In this document: piece after piece, positions 25,021 through 33,286 of the stretch
Layout of the letters: every line of letters starts with the position of its first letter
How positions within the stretch are numbered: the first letter of the stretch is position 1
Assembly: GCA_028277915.1 (NCBI GenBank)
Contig: JANQFJ010000041.1
Coordinates: 1 to 51,774 of the forward strand
DNA: 51,774 bases
Reading direction: 5' to 3'
From: Saprospiraceae bacterium
Lineage (GTDB): Bacteria > Bacteroidota > Bacteroidia > Chitinophagales > Saprospiraceae
Program-made: the position numbers and the translations under genes
Notes under the pieces: model-generated
Told to the model about the DNA's origin: nothing
Seen by the model: only the letters and a program-made list of their open reading frames with translations
The model's database searches: none

Positions 25021-28000
25021 CTATGCTTTCGTTTTATTTTGGGCCATTTTTGAAAGCGTAACCAATTTTTCCTTCAGCTGTTGCCTTAATATTTCGGTTT
25101 GAGCGACTTCCTGTTTTTTGAGTTGCATTTCATAGTTCTTTTTTAATTCAGCCGCATTTTTTTCATAATGTTTACTTAATTCTTGGCGTACTTCTTCTCG
25201 CAATTTCAATGGAAATTCAGTAAGTAAACCGGCAAGCTCCTGAAGTGTATTCCAATTGGATAATACCGCTTCGGTCATTTCAACAACTTTATCGCTAACA
25301 GAATAATACTTCAAGCCTTGCTCATTGGATCTCATGATCACAGGTACTCTACCTTTTCTGGCTTTTTCAGCCAATTGGATATAATCCGTCACCAATGTAT
25401 TAGTACTATCCTCTTCTATTGTTGTAAATTGATTTTTCCAATCACTTTGGGTAAAAGCCCAATCTGCCCAGCTAATTTTGTAATTTATCGTTTCTTCGAT
25501 TGATATTGAAACTTCCTCCTGAACCCAATCCAATTTGCTTCCTTTATTACCATCAAGGTTTATTGCGCCACTTAAAAAATCACTTTTCTCTCCCGGATCG
25601 TAACGCAATGCTGGAAATGCTCTACTATTCAAAGCCAATGATGCAAAAGGAGTCCAGTCAATATTGGCAACACCATGTTTTTCATATTTAGTTGCGTACA
25701 AATTAAAAAGTGCCGGGTAAGGTCTATCTAAACCATCCATCAGACCAGCAAACAAATGGTCGATATTTCCCATTCCCCCTTGAAAGACAAAAGCATTTTT
25801 TAATCCTATCGTACTAAACATGCCAGAATTTGTTTGGGCAAGCGAAGCAATCGGAGATTTGTTCGGAGGTGCCATATGATCAAGCAAAATTACCTTAACA
25901 GGATATTTTTCAGCTAAAAGTTTGTTTAAACTACTCCATCCTGATTCGTTCAAATCGTCTCTTTCAGCAACCAATAAGATTGGGGGAATCAACTGCTTTT
26001 CGTCATCTGTCAAATCATCCCAACTTAGTGTAGCTATTTCCAGATCATGAACAGAAGGATCATATTTGTCTTTTGATTCCAAAGTTGCTCTTCGCATAAT
26101 TTTAATGTGATCGAGCAGATATCGCAATTGACCATAAAATAGCCCTAAAGCTTGCTCTGGAGCTGAACCATTCCAGTGAATTACACAAGGGTTAGAAAAA
26201 TGATTGACCGGATATTGTTTCGCCCAATCAAGGGAATTTGAACCGGCAAGCATCAGCCCATAACGCGAACGACCAACTCCGCTTAGCCCTTCTGATAATA
26301 ACCATTTTAAATTCTTCAAATCATCTACCAGATCAGTTTTACGCTCAAGATCTTCAGAATCAATAAATTTTCCTTGCTCCAGTTCTCCAATTTGATTAAC
26401 CACATCCTGGATAGATATTTTTCTTCTTCTTGCTCTTTTTAGTGATTTTGATAAGCTATCTAAATTATCTTTTGGTAAAGCACTACTTAATTTTTTGTGA
26501 ACATTTTCTGATAGAGAATCGATTAAATCCTCAATATTCTTGATCTGAATCATTACTTTGGGTTGCACAACAGCTTCAGTAGTTGCCGTTACAGTATGAA
26601 GCAATGTTTTATAAGGGCTGTTTCTTTCTGAATCACTCGCTCCGGTCATTGCCATGTAATAATTCCTGCTTAATAACAAAGCAGCTAAAGAAGGATAATC
26701 CTTGTCGTTGTGTAAACGATTTATCGTATCTGCAGAGGTGTCAGGCAATTGTTCCCAAAGCTTGAATTGTCGATTGATATTTGCCAGATTTTCTTCTCCC
26801 TGAGGCTCCATAGTTAAAGCCTCTTCTTCGCATACCTGAGCACAAATGGAGCATCCTGTACATGCAACTGGATTTACAGATAGTGAAAACAGTTCGCCGC
26901 TACCTTTTTCAATCGAAGAAGGAGTATTAAAAAATTTATCAGTAACCGAAACAGAGAACTCCCCAATTTCCTGCATAACCGCATTAAATTCATTTTGAAC
27001 AGTTTCCAGCTTTTCACCCTCCAATTTCATTTGAACTGCTAAACTTTCAAAAGCAGATGGGAGAAAATCTCCTGCTGACATGACATCAGTTTCTTTTATT
27101 GTCTTGGCAGCAACTTTTGCTAAGTTTTTAAACATTGGTGTTAGCCGGGTAATAAGCACTCCTTTTTTTGAAGCTATCTCTGCACCTGCTTTCACCAATT
27201 GTTCTACTCCGATTGCAATTGGCGGAATGGCTGAGTGAGGGCAGTGAATAAAACAATCGCCACACGCAGTACATTTATATGGATCGAAAATTGGCAGCGA
27301 ATTTCTTTTCGCCGATTGGTTAAAAAAGCTTGCGCTGGCGCCTGGTGTCGCAGGTATAGCAGTGAAAGGATTCGCAACTAATTCATTGTATTCCTCATGT
27401 TCATAAAAGAAAGCTGTATCGTCATAAAACCTTGATAGTTTCGAATAGTTTGGCCCATGATCCTGATACATTCGAATCGCCAATGGAATTTCATCCTTCA
27501 CATTTGAGGAAGTAACCGAAGTTGTTTTATTACTTAAAATGGATTCACTTCCTATCTCAGGATATTGTTTACTGATTTCTTGTAATAAAACCTCATGTTT
27601 TGGGTAAGGGCTTGAATCTTTCGTAAATGGAATTCCAAGAAAATAATCAGTTTTGGCCTGGTTTGAAACCATATGCTGGATTGCCATTTTCAAAGAACCC
27701 GCATCAATATCCGTTCTGTATTTCCCTGTATAGATTTTAAGGGGTAACTCTTTTAATGAATAAAGAACATTGTAATAAAAGGAGGAATTAGTTAATCCCA
27801 GAGCAGAAGTATTTTCAAGGATAGTCACTGATTTTTTTCCTTTCACCAAACCAGCCAAAGCATCAAAAGGAAAAGGATTCAATTGGTTGATTTGTATTAT
27901 CTCGATTTTCTTATTTTCTTCTGAAAGTTGTTCGAACAAATCACTCAGTTGCCCTCCAATTGAAATTACACCAAAGTCAGATGATTTTCCTTTTAACGAG

Positions 28001-28749
28001 ACAGGCTTTATTTCTACATTAAAAATTTCCTTAAACTCATGGAATGCCTGTTCGATCAATTGAGATAAATGATCGTAAAAATATTTTTGGTTAGCAGCCC
28101 CTTCAAACGAAATCGCTTCACTCCCCTTTCGGGCACCCAACATAACCGGAGTATCAAAACTGAACCAGTTGGGGATTCTCCTTCTGGTTCTGCCAAAAAT
28201 CATTTCCTGAGCTGGCGTAGGGCATTCAATTTGATCATCCGGATCTCCCAAATAATTCCTAATTAATTCATCTTCAGGAAAATCGACAACATTATCAGAC
28301 AATTCATAATCTGCGATTACAATCCCCGGAATTAATGAAAGTTCCGCTATTCGATGAGCGATCAGACTTAGGTGAATCTCCTCCTGATGAGAATTTGCTA
28401 CAAATTGAAAACAACCGGTTTGTTGAATTGCATTTATATGATCATAGTTATTAATCGGTGAATAATCAGACTCACCTACTAATCTCGCATTTGTATTAAC
28501 TACTAATGGCAGATGCTGACGCGATGCCGTTAAAAATTGATTGTAGTTGCTGATGACTTTGTTGCCATCCAACAGGGCTACCCCTCTTAATCCTGTCGAA
28601 ATCAGTCCATTAATAAAAGATAAATCTGAAGATTCATGCGTAGCTACTGTTCTGAAAAATGCATTTTTCCTTTGTTCTGTATTACCTAATGATGAAGATT
28701 GAAGTCCCTCTCCAATTTTGTACGCCAGTTTTTCAATCGATGCATTCAT
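25021..28749 (-). CDS. PFOR-like protein lacking thiamine-diphosphate motifs, in the rnf operon
   Basis: 1242 residues, close to full-length pyruvate:ferredoxin oxidoreductase (about 1170-1200). By eye it follows PFOR order: domain I (about 45-230; NSHQEEIHLSLIAHRIAEL matches the PFOR SVQEAMDLALIAH segment), domain II (about 255-350; INQLNPFPFDALAGL, ILENTSALG), two [4Fe-4S] sites (Cys493/496/499/503 in CTACGDCFIHCP; Cys630/633/636/640 in CTGCSICAQVC) and a domain VI-like part (about 780-1170). The N-terminus lacks YPITPSS, and the GDG thiamine-diphosphate motif is replaced near PPILLVAERDDLNE. It should not decarboxylate 2-oxoacids. The C-terminus (about 1185-1242) is a charged coiled coil. 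It lies between rnfB and rnfC with 11-bp and 1-bp gaps. Soluble, presumably docked on Rnf; the role is inferred. Confidence 0.8.
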   Translation of the reverse strand: MNASIEKLAYKIGEGLQSSSLGNTEQRKNAFFRTVATHESSDLSFINGLISTGLRGVALLDGNKVISNYNQFLTASRQHLPLVVNTNARLVGESDYSPINNYDHINAIQQTGCFQFVANSHQEEIHLSLIAHRIAELSLIPGIVIADYELSDNVVDFPEDELIRNYLGDPDDQIECPTPAQEMIFGRTRRRIPNWFSFDTPVMLGARKGSEAISFEGAANQKYFYDHLSQLIEQAFHEFKEIFNVEIKPVSLKGKSSDFGVISIGGQLSDLFEQLSEENKKIEIIQINQLNPFPFDALAGLVKGKKSVTILENTSALGLTNSSFYYNVLYSLKELPLKIYTGKYRTDIDAGSLKMAIQHMVSNQAKTDYFLGIPFTKDSSPYPKHEVLLQEISKQYPEIGSESILSNKTTSVTSSNVKDEIPLAIRMYQDHGPNYSKLSRFYDDTAFFYEHEEYNELVANPFTAIPATPGASASFFNQSAKRNSLPIFDPYKCTACGDCFIHCPHSAIPPIAIGVEQLVKAGAEIASKKGVLITRLTPMFKNLAKVAAKTIKETDVMSAGDFLPSAFESLAVQMKLEGEKLETVQNEFNAVMQEIGEFSVSVTDKFFNTPSSIEKGSGELFSLSVNPVACTGCSICAQVCEEEALTMEPQGEENLANINRQFKLWEQLPDTSADTINRLHNDKDYPSLAALLLSRNYYMAMTGASDSERNSPYKTLLHTVTATTEAVVQPKVMIQIKNIEDLIDSLSENVHKKLSSALPKDNLDSLSKSLKRARRRKISIQDVVNQIGELEQGKFIDSEDLERKTDLVDDLKNLKWLLSEGLSGVGRSRYGLMLAGSNSLDWAKQYPVNHFSNPCVIHWNGSAPEQALGLFYGQLRYLLDHIKIMRRATLESKDKYDPSVHDLEIATLSWDDLTDDEKQLIPPILLVAERDDLNESGWSSLNKLLAEKYPVKVILLDHMAPPNKSPIASLAQTNSGMFSTIGLKNAFVFQGGMGNIDHLFAGLMDGLDRPYPALFNLYATKYEKHGVANIDWTPFASLALNSRAFPALRYDPGEKSDFLSGAINLDGNKGSKLDWVQEEVSISIEETINYKISWADWAFTQSDWKNQFTTIEEDSTNTLVTDYIQLAEKARKGRVPVIMRSNEQGLKYYSVSDKVVEMTEAVLSNWNTLQELAGLLTEFPLKLREEVRQELSKHYEKNAAELKKNYEMQLKKQEVAQTEILRQQLKEKLVTLSKMAQNKTKA

Positions 28750-28760
28750 AACAGTACCTT

Positions 28761-29651
28761 TTATTGGTAATATTTGTCTTTATCAATTACTTCCTCAACA
28801 CGACCTATAGGAAGGTTTAATTTCTTTTTTTGTTCAAATTGATTGTCCCCTTCTAACCAAACAATTGCGTCAGTAGGGCATCTTTTTACTGCAACCGGGC
28901 TTGTGAGATCATTCAATTCATAATTGATCACCGCCAGATTATCTTTTATTTCAATAACTCCGGGAGCTGAATCCACAACACAACGGGCACAAGCGGTACA
29001 AGCCACACTACATTTCGATTCTGCCAAATCACCCTCTATTAATGAACGGCATTGCACAATAAGTTTTCGACTTATGGGCATAAGAACAAACAGTTCTTTG
29101 GGACATACTTCAATGCAATCGTTACAAGCGGCACATTTTTCGGCATCAACCACCGGCAATCCATTATCATTCATTGTTATTGCATCGAAATCGCAAACCG
29201 TTTCGCAGTCACCTAAGCCTAGACATCCCCATGAGCAATCCTTGCTACCTCCAACCACAACTGCTTCTCCTCTGCAAGTACTCATTCCTCCTTTGTAGCT
29301 AGCCAGGTTGTGCGCTTCAGAGATTCCTCCTGCACAAAGTAATCTAGCTACCCATTTTTCTTCCTCGCTTGCTTCGACTCCCAAATAATTGGCTATATCC
29401 ACGATCCCTTCAGGAGAGCTTACCGTACATTTGGCTGGGTTAGTACCTTCATTTACAACCTGCTCAGCAAATGCTCTGCATCCTGGCACTCCACATGCTC
29501 CGCAGTTGGCATGAGGTAACATTTCTTCAACCTTATCAATCCGAGGATCTTCATCGACTTTAAAGCGCTTGTAAGCTATTGATAATACAATACCAAATAA
29601 CAAACCCAATCCAACAAGAATTAAAAGCGGTATGAGAAAGTCACCTACCAT
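28761..29651 (-). CDS. rnfB: Rnf complex ferredoxin-like subunit RnfB
   Basis: 296 residues. One N-terminal membrane helix (about 5-27), then the RnfB cluster motif with Cys50, Cys53, Cys58 and Cys75 (HANCGACGVPGCRAFAEQVV). Further [4Fe-4S] motifs follow: CSWGCLGLGDCETVCDFDAI, CAACNDCIEVCPKEL and CTACARCVVDSA, plus RCPTDAI near the end. RnfB takes electrons from soluble ferredoxin at the cytoplasmic face. The gene lies between the two PFOR-derived genes with gaps of 6 and 11 bp. Confidence 0.95.
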   Translation of the reverse strand: MVGDFLIPLLILVGLGLLFGIVLSIAYKRFKVDEDPRIDKVEEMLPHANCGACGVPGCRAFAEQVVNEGTNPAKCTVSSPEGIVDIANYLGVEASEEEKWVARLLCAGGISEAHNLASYKGGMSTCRGEAVVVGGSKDCSWGCLGLGDCETVCDFDAITMNDNGLPVVDAEKCAACNDCIEVCPKELFVLMPISRKLIVQCRSLIEGDLAESKCSVACTACARCVVDSAPGVIEIKDNLAVINYELNDLTSPVAVKRCPTDAIVWLEGDNQFEQKKKLNLPIGRVEEVIDKDKYYQ

Positions 29652-29657
29652 TTTCTA

Positions 29658-32234
29658 TTAATTGAATTTTTCAGCTCTCTTGATTAATTCATCCAAGTCA
29701 GGTTCGTTGGGATTAAGGGGCGATCCCGGATGAATAATCCCCACCGGACATACTTCTGCCGCCTCTACCAACTCTCTAAACGTTCCTGCATTCGGATCAG
29801 CAATATATGCCATCTTATCAGCATTGTATTTAAACATAGCACCGTTCAAATCTGTACATTCATTACAGGAAGTGCATAGTGCAGTATCAATATAAGGATC
29901 ATTGGAAAGCACTCCTTCATCCTCTTCAATTTCTTGAGGGACATCTTCTTTAGGGCTGGTATCCTCTGCTTCCGTATCAACGACTGTACTGGTGGTCGAA
30001 GGAGGATTTGAAGCAGGTAAATTCGTTGAAGTGACTACATTCGTAGTATCTAAGTTCAATAATACTGAAACGAGGTTTTCCATTGCTTTTCCTGCCTCTT
30101 CTTCTTTTACATTTTGAATTTCAAATTCATGAACTCCCTTGATCTGTTCAATTTCTTTTTCATGTTCTTCCTGCATTTCTGCTTTTGCCTGCTCAACAGC
30201 CTGAGTGACATGATAGTTGTTTATTCCACTATTTTCCTGTAAGAATCTCCAAAAATCCAAACGCTCTTGTGTAGCTAATACCACTGACCATGATACTGCT
30301 ACTTTATATAATTCACTTGCCTCATCCATCATCCAAATAAAAGGTATTTTGCCAATATTATCCTCAGCATTCCTTTCCATGTATTCTGTCAAAGGAATAA
30401 GGTCGTCGCTCCAATAAGATGAGTTTATTGCCATGTAATGCTTCGCGTAAGCTGGATTTAGCACAGCCTGATCAGCAAAAGTAAATGGAAATTCCATTTC
30501 AATATTTTCGCCTTCGGCATTTACCACAGTTATTTTATGTACCGGCCAGTTTAAACGTGGTTGTGGATTGTTTTCCACTTCAAACCTGCTTCCCCACGGA
30601 GTGCCTAATAAGCCTTTAAATGTGAACCCGGGAAAATCTCTGCTTTCAATCGTAGCGCTTGTCCATAAAAAGGGATTCTTGTGGATTTTTTCATCAATGT
30701 TTAACACATAGAAAAATGCAGGCGCGAAAGCAGATAATCCTTCTTTAAAGCCATTAAATAAATATTTAGGTGTAATGGAAGAGGATTGAGCTACAAAAAT
30801 GTTTTTGTGAGATAACATCAAAGCTCCTAACTCCGCCTGCGTATGTAAACCGGTGGTATTTTTTTCTGATCCATTTTGTCTTTGATCAACATAATTATCT
30901 CTTTTTACGGCTACAATTTTAACCGGAATATTGTCCGACAGCATCGTAGAAAGCTTGCTAAATTCTGTGTCGAAAATCTGAATATCATCCACAATCAAAA
31001 TAAAGTGAGGACAGCTGTTTAATTCTTCCGAGGTAAAGCTTTGCCAGGTAAAATGTTTAAAATATTCGTCGTGTAATTCCGGTTGATAACTGTTCTCCAA
31101 TTCCAATTCACCAATTCTTTTTGCTACAAAAAAATTGGTGCAAGTAGCAATATGTTTGTCAAAGGCTAAACCAACTGAGCTACAACCTTTTCCTTTTTGA
31201 AAGGCCTCAATTTCAGTATTTTCAAATAAATTATCCCAGTCAATATTTTTATTGTTATGCAATATTTCATCAACAAACAAAAAGCCATGATGATCCATAA
31301 TGGCCCCTGCTTCTTCTAGAGCTTCAAGCGCATTTAATATTCGCTGAACCCTGGCTTTTCCCATACTTTCAGAACCTGCTTCCGGCAACATGGAGGATAA
31401 TTCATCAAATTTCACCATATTGTCAACAAAAGCCAGGGAATCCTGAAGTTGGTCCGGGTTTTTCCTTTCAGGTCCTTTTCCCTGTTCAATTCTTAGTAAA
31501 TCTTTGAGTTTGCCTTTTAATTCTACAACTTCTTGATTCAATTTTTTCCGGATAGGACTGATTGTTGCAAACATGGCCGCTTCCAATATCTGAAATGAGG
31601 TGTCTATGGAATAAGGCAGCAAAACACCATTTTCCGGCAATACCTGCTTTAAATTATTGAGACCATTGCTAAATGCAATCGCTTCCTCTCCTGATATATC
31701 TATTTGTTTTTCCAGTTCATCCAGTATTTTAAAAATAGCTAGCTGGAAGAGTTGAGGCTTTTTATTAGTTAAATGATTATTTGCAATATGAAGAATGCGC
31801 TCAATATTCTCTTTTAAGATACGTGCCTCCTTTTCTTCTAGCCCAATTTCATCCAAAGCCTGGGTTATGACTTCTTTAAGTGACAAACAAAAAGCTCTTT
31901 CACCTTTATAATTTTCACCTGCTATCCAAACAGGAAAATCAGTCCCCACCATGGTTTTGGTTTGCAAAGAACCCATTATTGCAGGTGAAAACCCACTAGG
32001 TAAACCAAGCAAATTATTGCCATTTCTAAAAAATGACCTCAACTTTCGCCAATGAGCTTTAAACTCATCTTCTGCAACTTCTCCTGCTTTGGTTAGCCTT
32101 GGAAATTCTTCTTTTTTAACATAGCCAGTTTCGTTCAAATTCTGAGGATCACTCTTCCCATGAATTATGTCCTGAACCGTTTCAGCATCTTCTTTAAAGA
32201 AATGGCTAAATGTGCTTTTTTCTTTTTTTGGCAT
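29658..32234 (-). CDS. PFOR domain VI-like protein with C-terminal ferredoxin domain
   Basis: 858 residues. The N-terminal 400 are mainly helical and unfamiliar. About 405-690 resembles the last domain of the 1242-residue protein two genes downstream: PVKIVAVKRDN against PVKVILLDHM, KNIFVAQSSS against KNAFVFQGGM, and SRDFPGFTFKG against SRAFPALRYDP. This maps onto PFOR domain VI, but the GDG thiamine-diphosphate motif is replaced by LIVDDIQIFD. A charged coiled coil (about 690-735), a Thr/Pro/acidic linker and a ferredoxin domain with Cys787, Cys790, Cys793 and Cys829 follow. I see one cluster site. It follows korB and precedes rnfB by 6 bp. Its likely role is to pass electrons from Kor to RnfB; this is inference. 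Confidence 0.75.
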   Translation of the reverse strand: MPKKEKSTFSHFFKEDAETVQDIIHGKSDPQNLNETGYVKKEEFPRLTKAGEVAEDEFKAHWRKLRSFFRNGNNLLGLPSGFSPAIMGSLQTKTMVGTDFPVWIAGENYKGERAFCLSLKEVITQALDEIGLEEKEARILKENIERILHIANNHLTNKKPQLFQLAIFKILDELEKQIDISGEEAIAFSNGLNNLKQVLPENGVLLPYSIDTSFQILEAAMFATISPIRKKLNQEVVELKGKLKDLLRIEQGKGPERKNPDQLQDSLAFVDNMVKFDELSSMLPEAGSESMGKARVQRILNALEALEEAGAIMDHHGFLFVDEILHNNKNIDWDNLFENTEIEAFQKGKGCSSVGLAFDKHIATCTNFFVAKRIGELELENSYQPELHDEYFKHFTWQSFTSEELNSCPHFILIVDDIQIFDTEFSKLSTMLSDNIPVKIVAVKRDNYVDQRQNGSEKNTTGLHTQAELGALMLSHKNIFVAQSSSITPKYLFNGFKEGLSAFAPAFFYVLNIDEKIHKNPFLWTSATIESRDFPGFTFKGLLGTPWGSRFEVENNPQPRLNWPVHKITVVNAEGENIEMEFPFTFADQAVLNPAYAKHYMAINSSYWSDDLIPLTEYMERNAEDNIGKIPFIWMMDEASELYKVAVSWSVVLATQERLDFWRFLQENSGINNYHVTQAVEQAKAEMQEEHEKEIEQIKGVHEFEIQNVKEEEAGKAMENLVSVLLNLDTTNVVTSTNLPASNPPSTTSTVVDTEAEDTSPKEDVPQEIEEDEGVLSNDPYIDTALCTSCNECTDLNGAMFKYNADKMAYIADPNAGTFRELVEAAEVCPVGIIHPGSPLNPNEPDLDELIKRAEKFN

Positions 32235-32240
32235 CTGCTC

Positions 32241-32327
32241 TTTAGAATATTTTGAGTACTTAGAGTATTTAGAGTGTTTGAAAAACTTTAGGCACTCCCA
32301 GTCACTTCAAATACTTTAGGCACTTTG
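32241..32327. repeat. Two-orientation nonamer repeat between korB and the 858-residue gene
   Basis: Units such as TTTTGAGTA, CTTAGAGTA, TTTAGAGTG are followed by units of the opposite sense (CACTTCAAA, TACTTTAGG, CACTTTG). The two halves can pair imperfectly into a long hairpin. The korB stop codon directly abuts the array at 32328. Confidence 0.65.
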
Positions 32328-33281
32328 TTATATAGCATATTTGTCAAATTCAGCATTCAACACAGCTTCTTTTTGTTCTATCGTGAACCCAAGGTTTGAA
32401 GCACCATAATCATCGTAACAAGGAGCATTTTTATTTTGATAAAATAATCCGAGATAAATTATGTCATCCTCCATCGCTAAATCTCTTGCGGCAGATAAAT
32501 CAGATGGGTCATGACTTAACCTGCTTTTAAAAGTTTTAGCAATATCTTCACTAACAGTAATACCATTTTCATTTTCCAAATAACACATTGCCTCTTTATT
32601 AGAGGTCCATTCATCGACCAAAGCAAGTTGAAAAACGGGACACCTCTGAAGAATATGAACAAATGCAAACCCCTTGTGCTCATAGGCTGCTTTGAGCGTT
32701 GCGTACATATGTGCCGGATTCCAGTCTGCTGTTTGGGCTACAAAAGATACATTTGACACTCCCAGCGTAGTTTGTACTGGATGGATTGGAGGTAACACTG
32801 AACCGTCAGGGGTAGTGTTTGATGAAGTACCTAATCTGGATGTTGGAGAGACTTGTTTTTTGGTTAATCCATAAATCTCATTGTTTAACAGCATTACAGT
32901 CATATCCATATTGTACCGGATTGCATGAACCCAAGCCCCTGCACCAATTGAACAACAATCTCCATCCCCTGTTATTACAAATACATCCAGGTCTGGTCTT
33001 CTGAATTTCACACCACATGCCACTGGAAATGCACGACCGTGTAAGCCATGGAAACCATAAGTATCCATATAATGAGGAAATCGTGAGGAACATCCGATAC
33101 CCGATACAAAAACAGTTTTTGCAGGATCCATCTGTTTCTCTCTAAGTAACTTTTGTGTATTGGTTAGAACTGCATGATCGCCGCAACCCGGACACCACTT
33201 GGCTACTCCTTTATTATAATCCTCCAAAGAATAATATTTCGAAGGTAGATCTAACGCTACATCTGGTTTTAATCCGTACAT
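32328..33281 (-). CDS. korB: 2-oxoacid:ferredoxin oxidoreductase beta subunit (KorB, copy 1)
   Basis: 317 residues. Thiamine-diphosphate domain with CPGCGDH (cluster ligand and cofactor region), GIGCSSRFP, GLHGRAFPVACGVK, and the GDGDCCSIGAGAWVHAIRYN...LNNEIYGLTKKQ cofactor motif. Together with KorA it makes the CoA thioester from a 2-oxoacid and reduces ferredoxin; 2-oxoglutarate is the commonest substrate for this pair type, but the substrate is not proven here. It lies 5 bp after korA copy 1. Confidence 0.92.
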   Translation of the reverse strand: MYGLKPDVALDLPSKYYSLEDYNKGVAKWCPGCGDHAVLTNTQKLLREKQMDPAKTVFVSGIGCSSRFPHYMDTYGFHGLHGRAFPVACGVKFRRPDLDVFVITGDGDCCSIGAGAWVHAIRYNMDMTVMLLNNEIYGLTKKQVSPTSRLGTSSNTTPDGSVLPPIHPVQTTLGVSNVSFVAQTADWNPAHMYATLKAAYEHKGFAFVHILQRCPVFQLALVDEWTSNKEAMCYLENENGITVSEDIAKTFKSRLSHDPSDLSAARDLAMEDDIIYLGLFYQNKNAPCYDDYGASNLGFTIEQKEAVLNAEFDKYAI

Positions 33282-33286
33282 TTTTG

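Noticed and set aside
20069-29651. Operon as Na+-NQR instead of Rnf
   Set aside because: RnfB with its Cys motif and an RnfC with two [4Fe-4S] sites are present and there is no NqrF; subunit order also fits Rnf.
32241-32327. Repeat tract as a CRISPR array
   Set aside because: Units are 9 bp, degenerate and contiguous, with no spacers and no cas genes.
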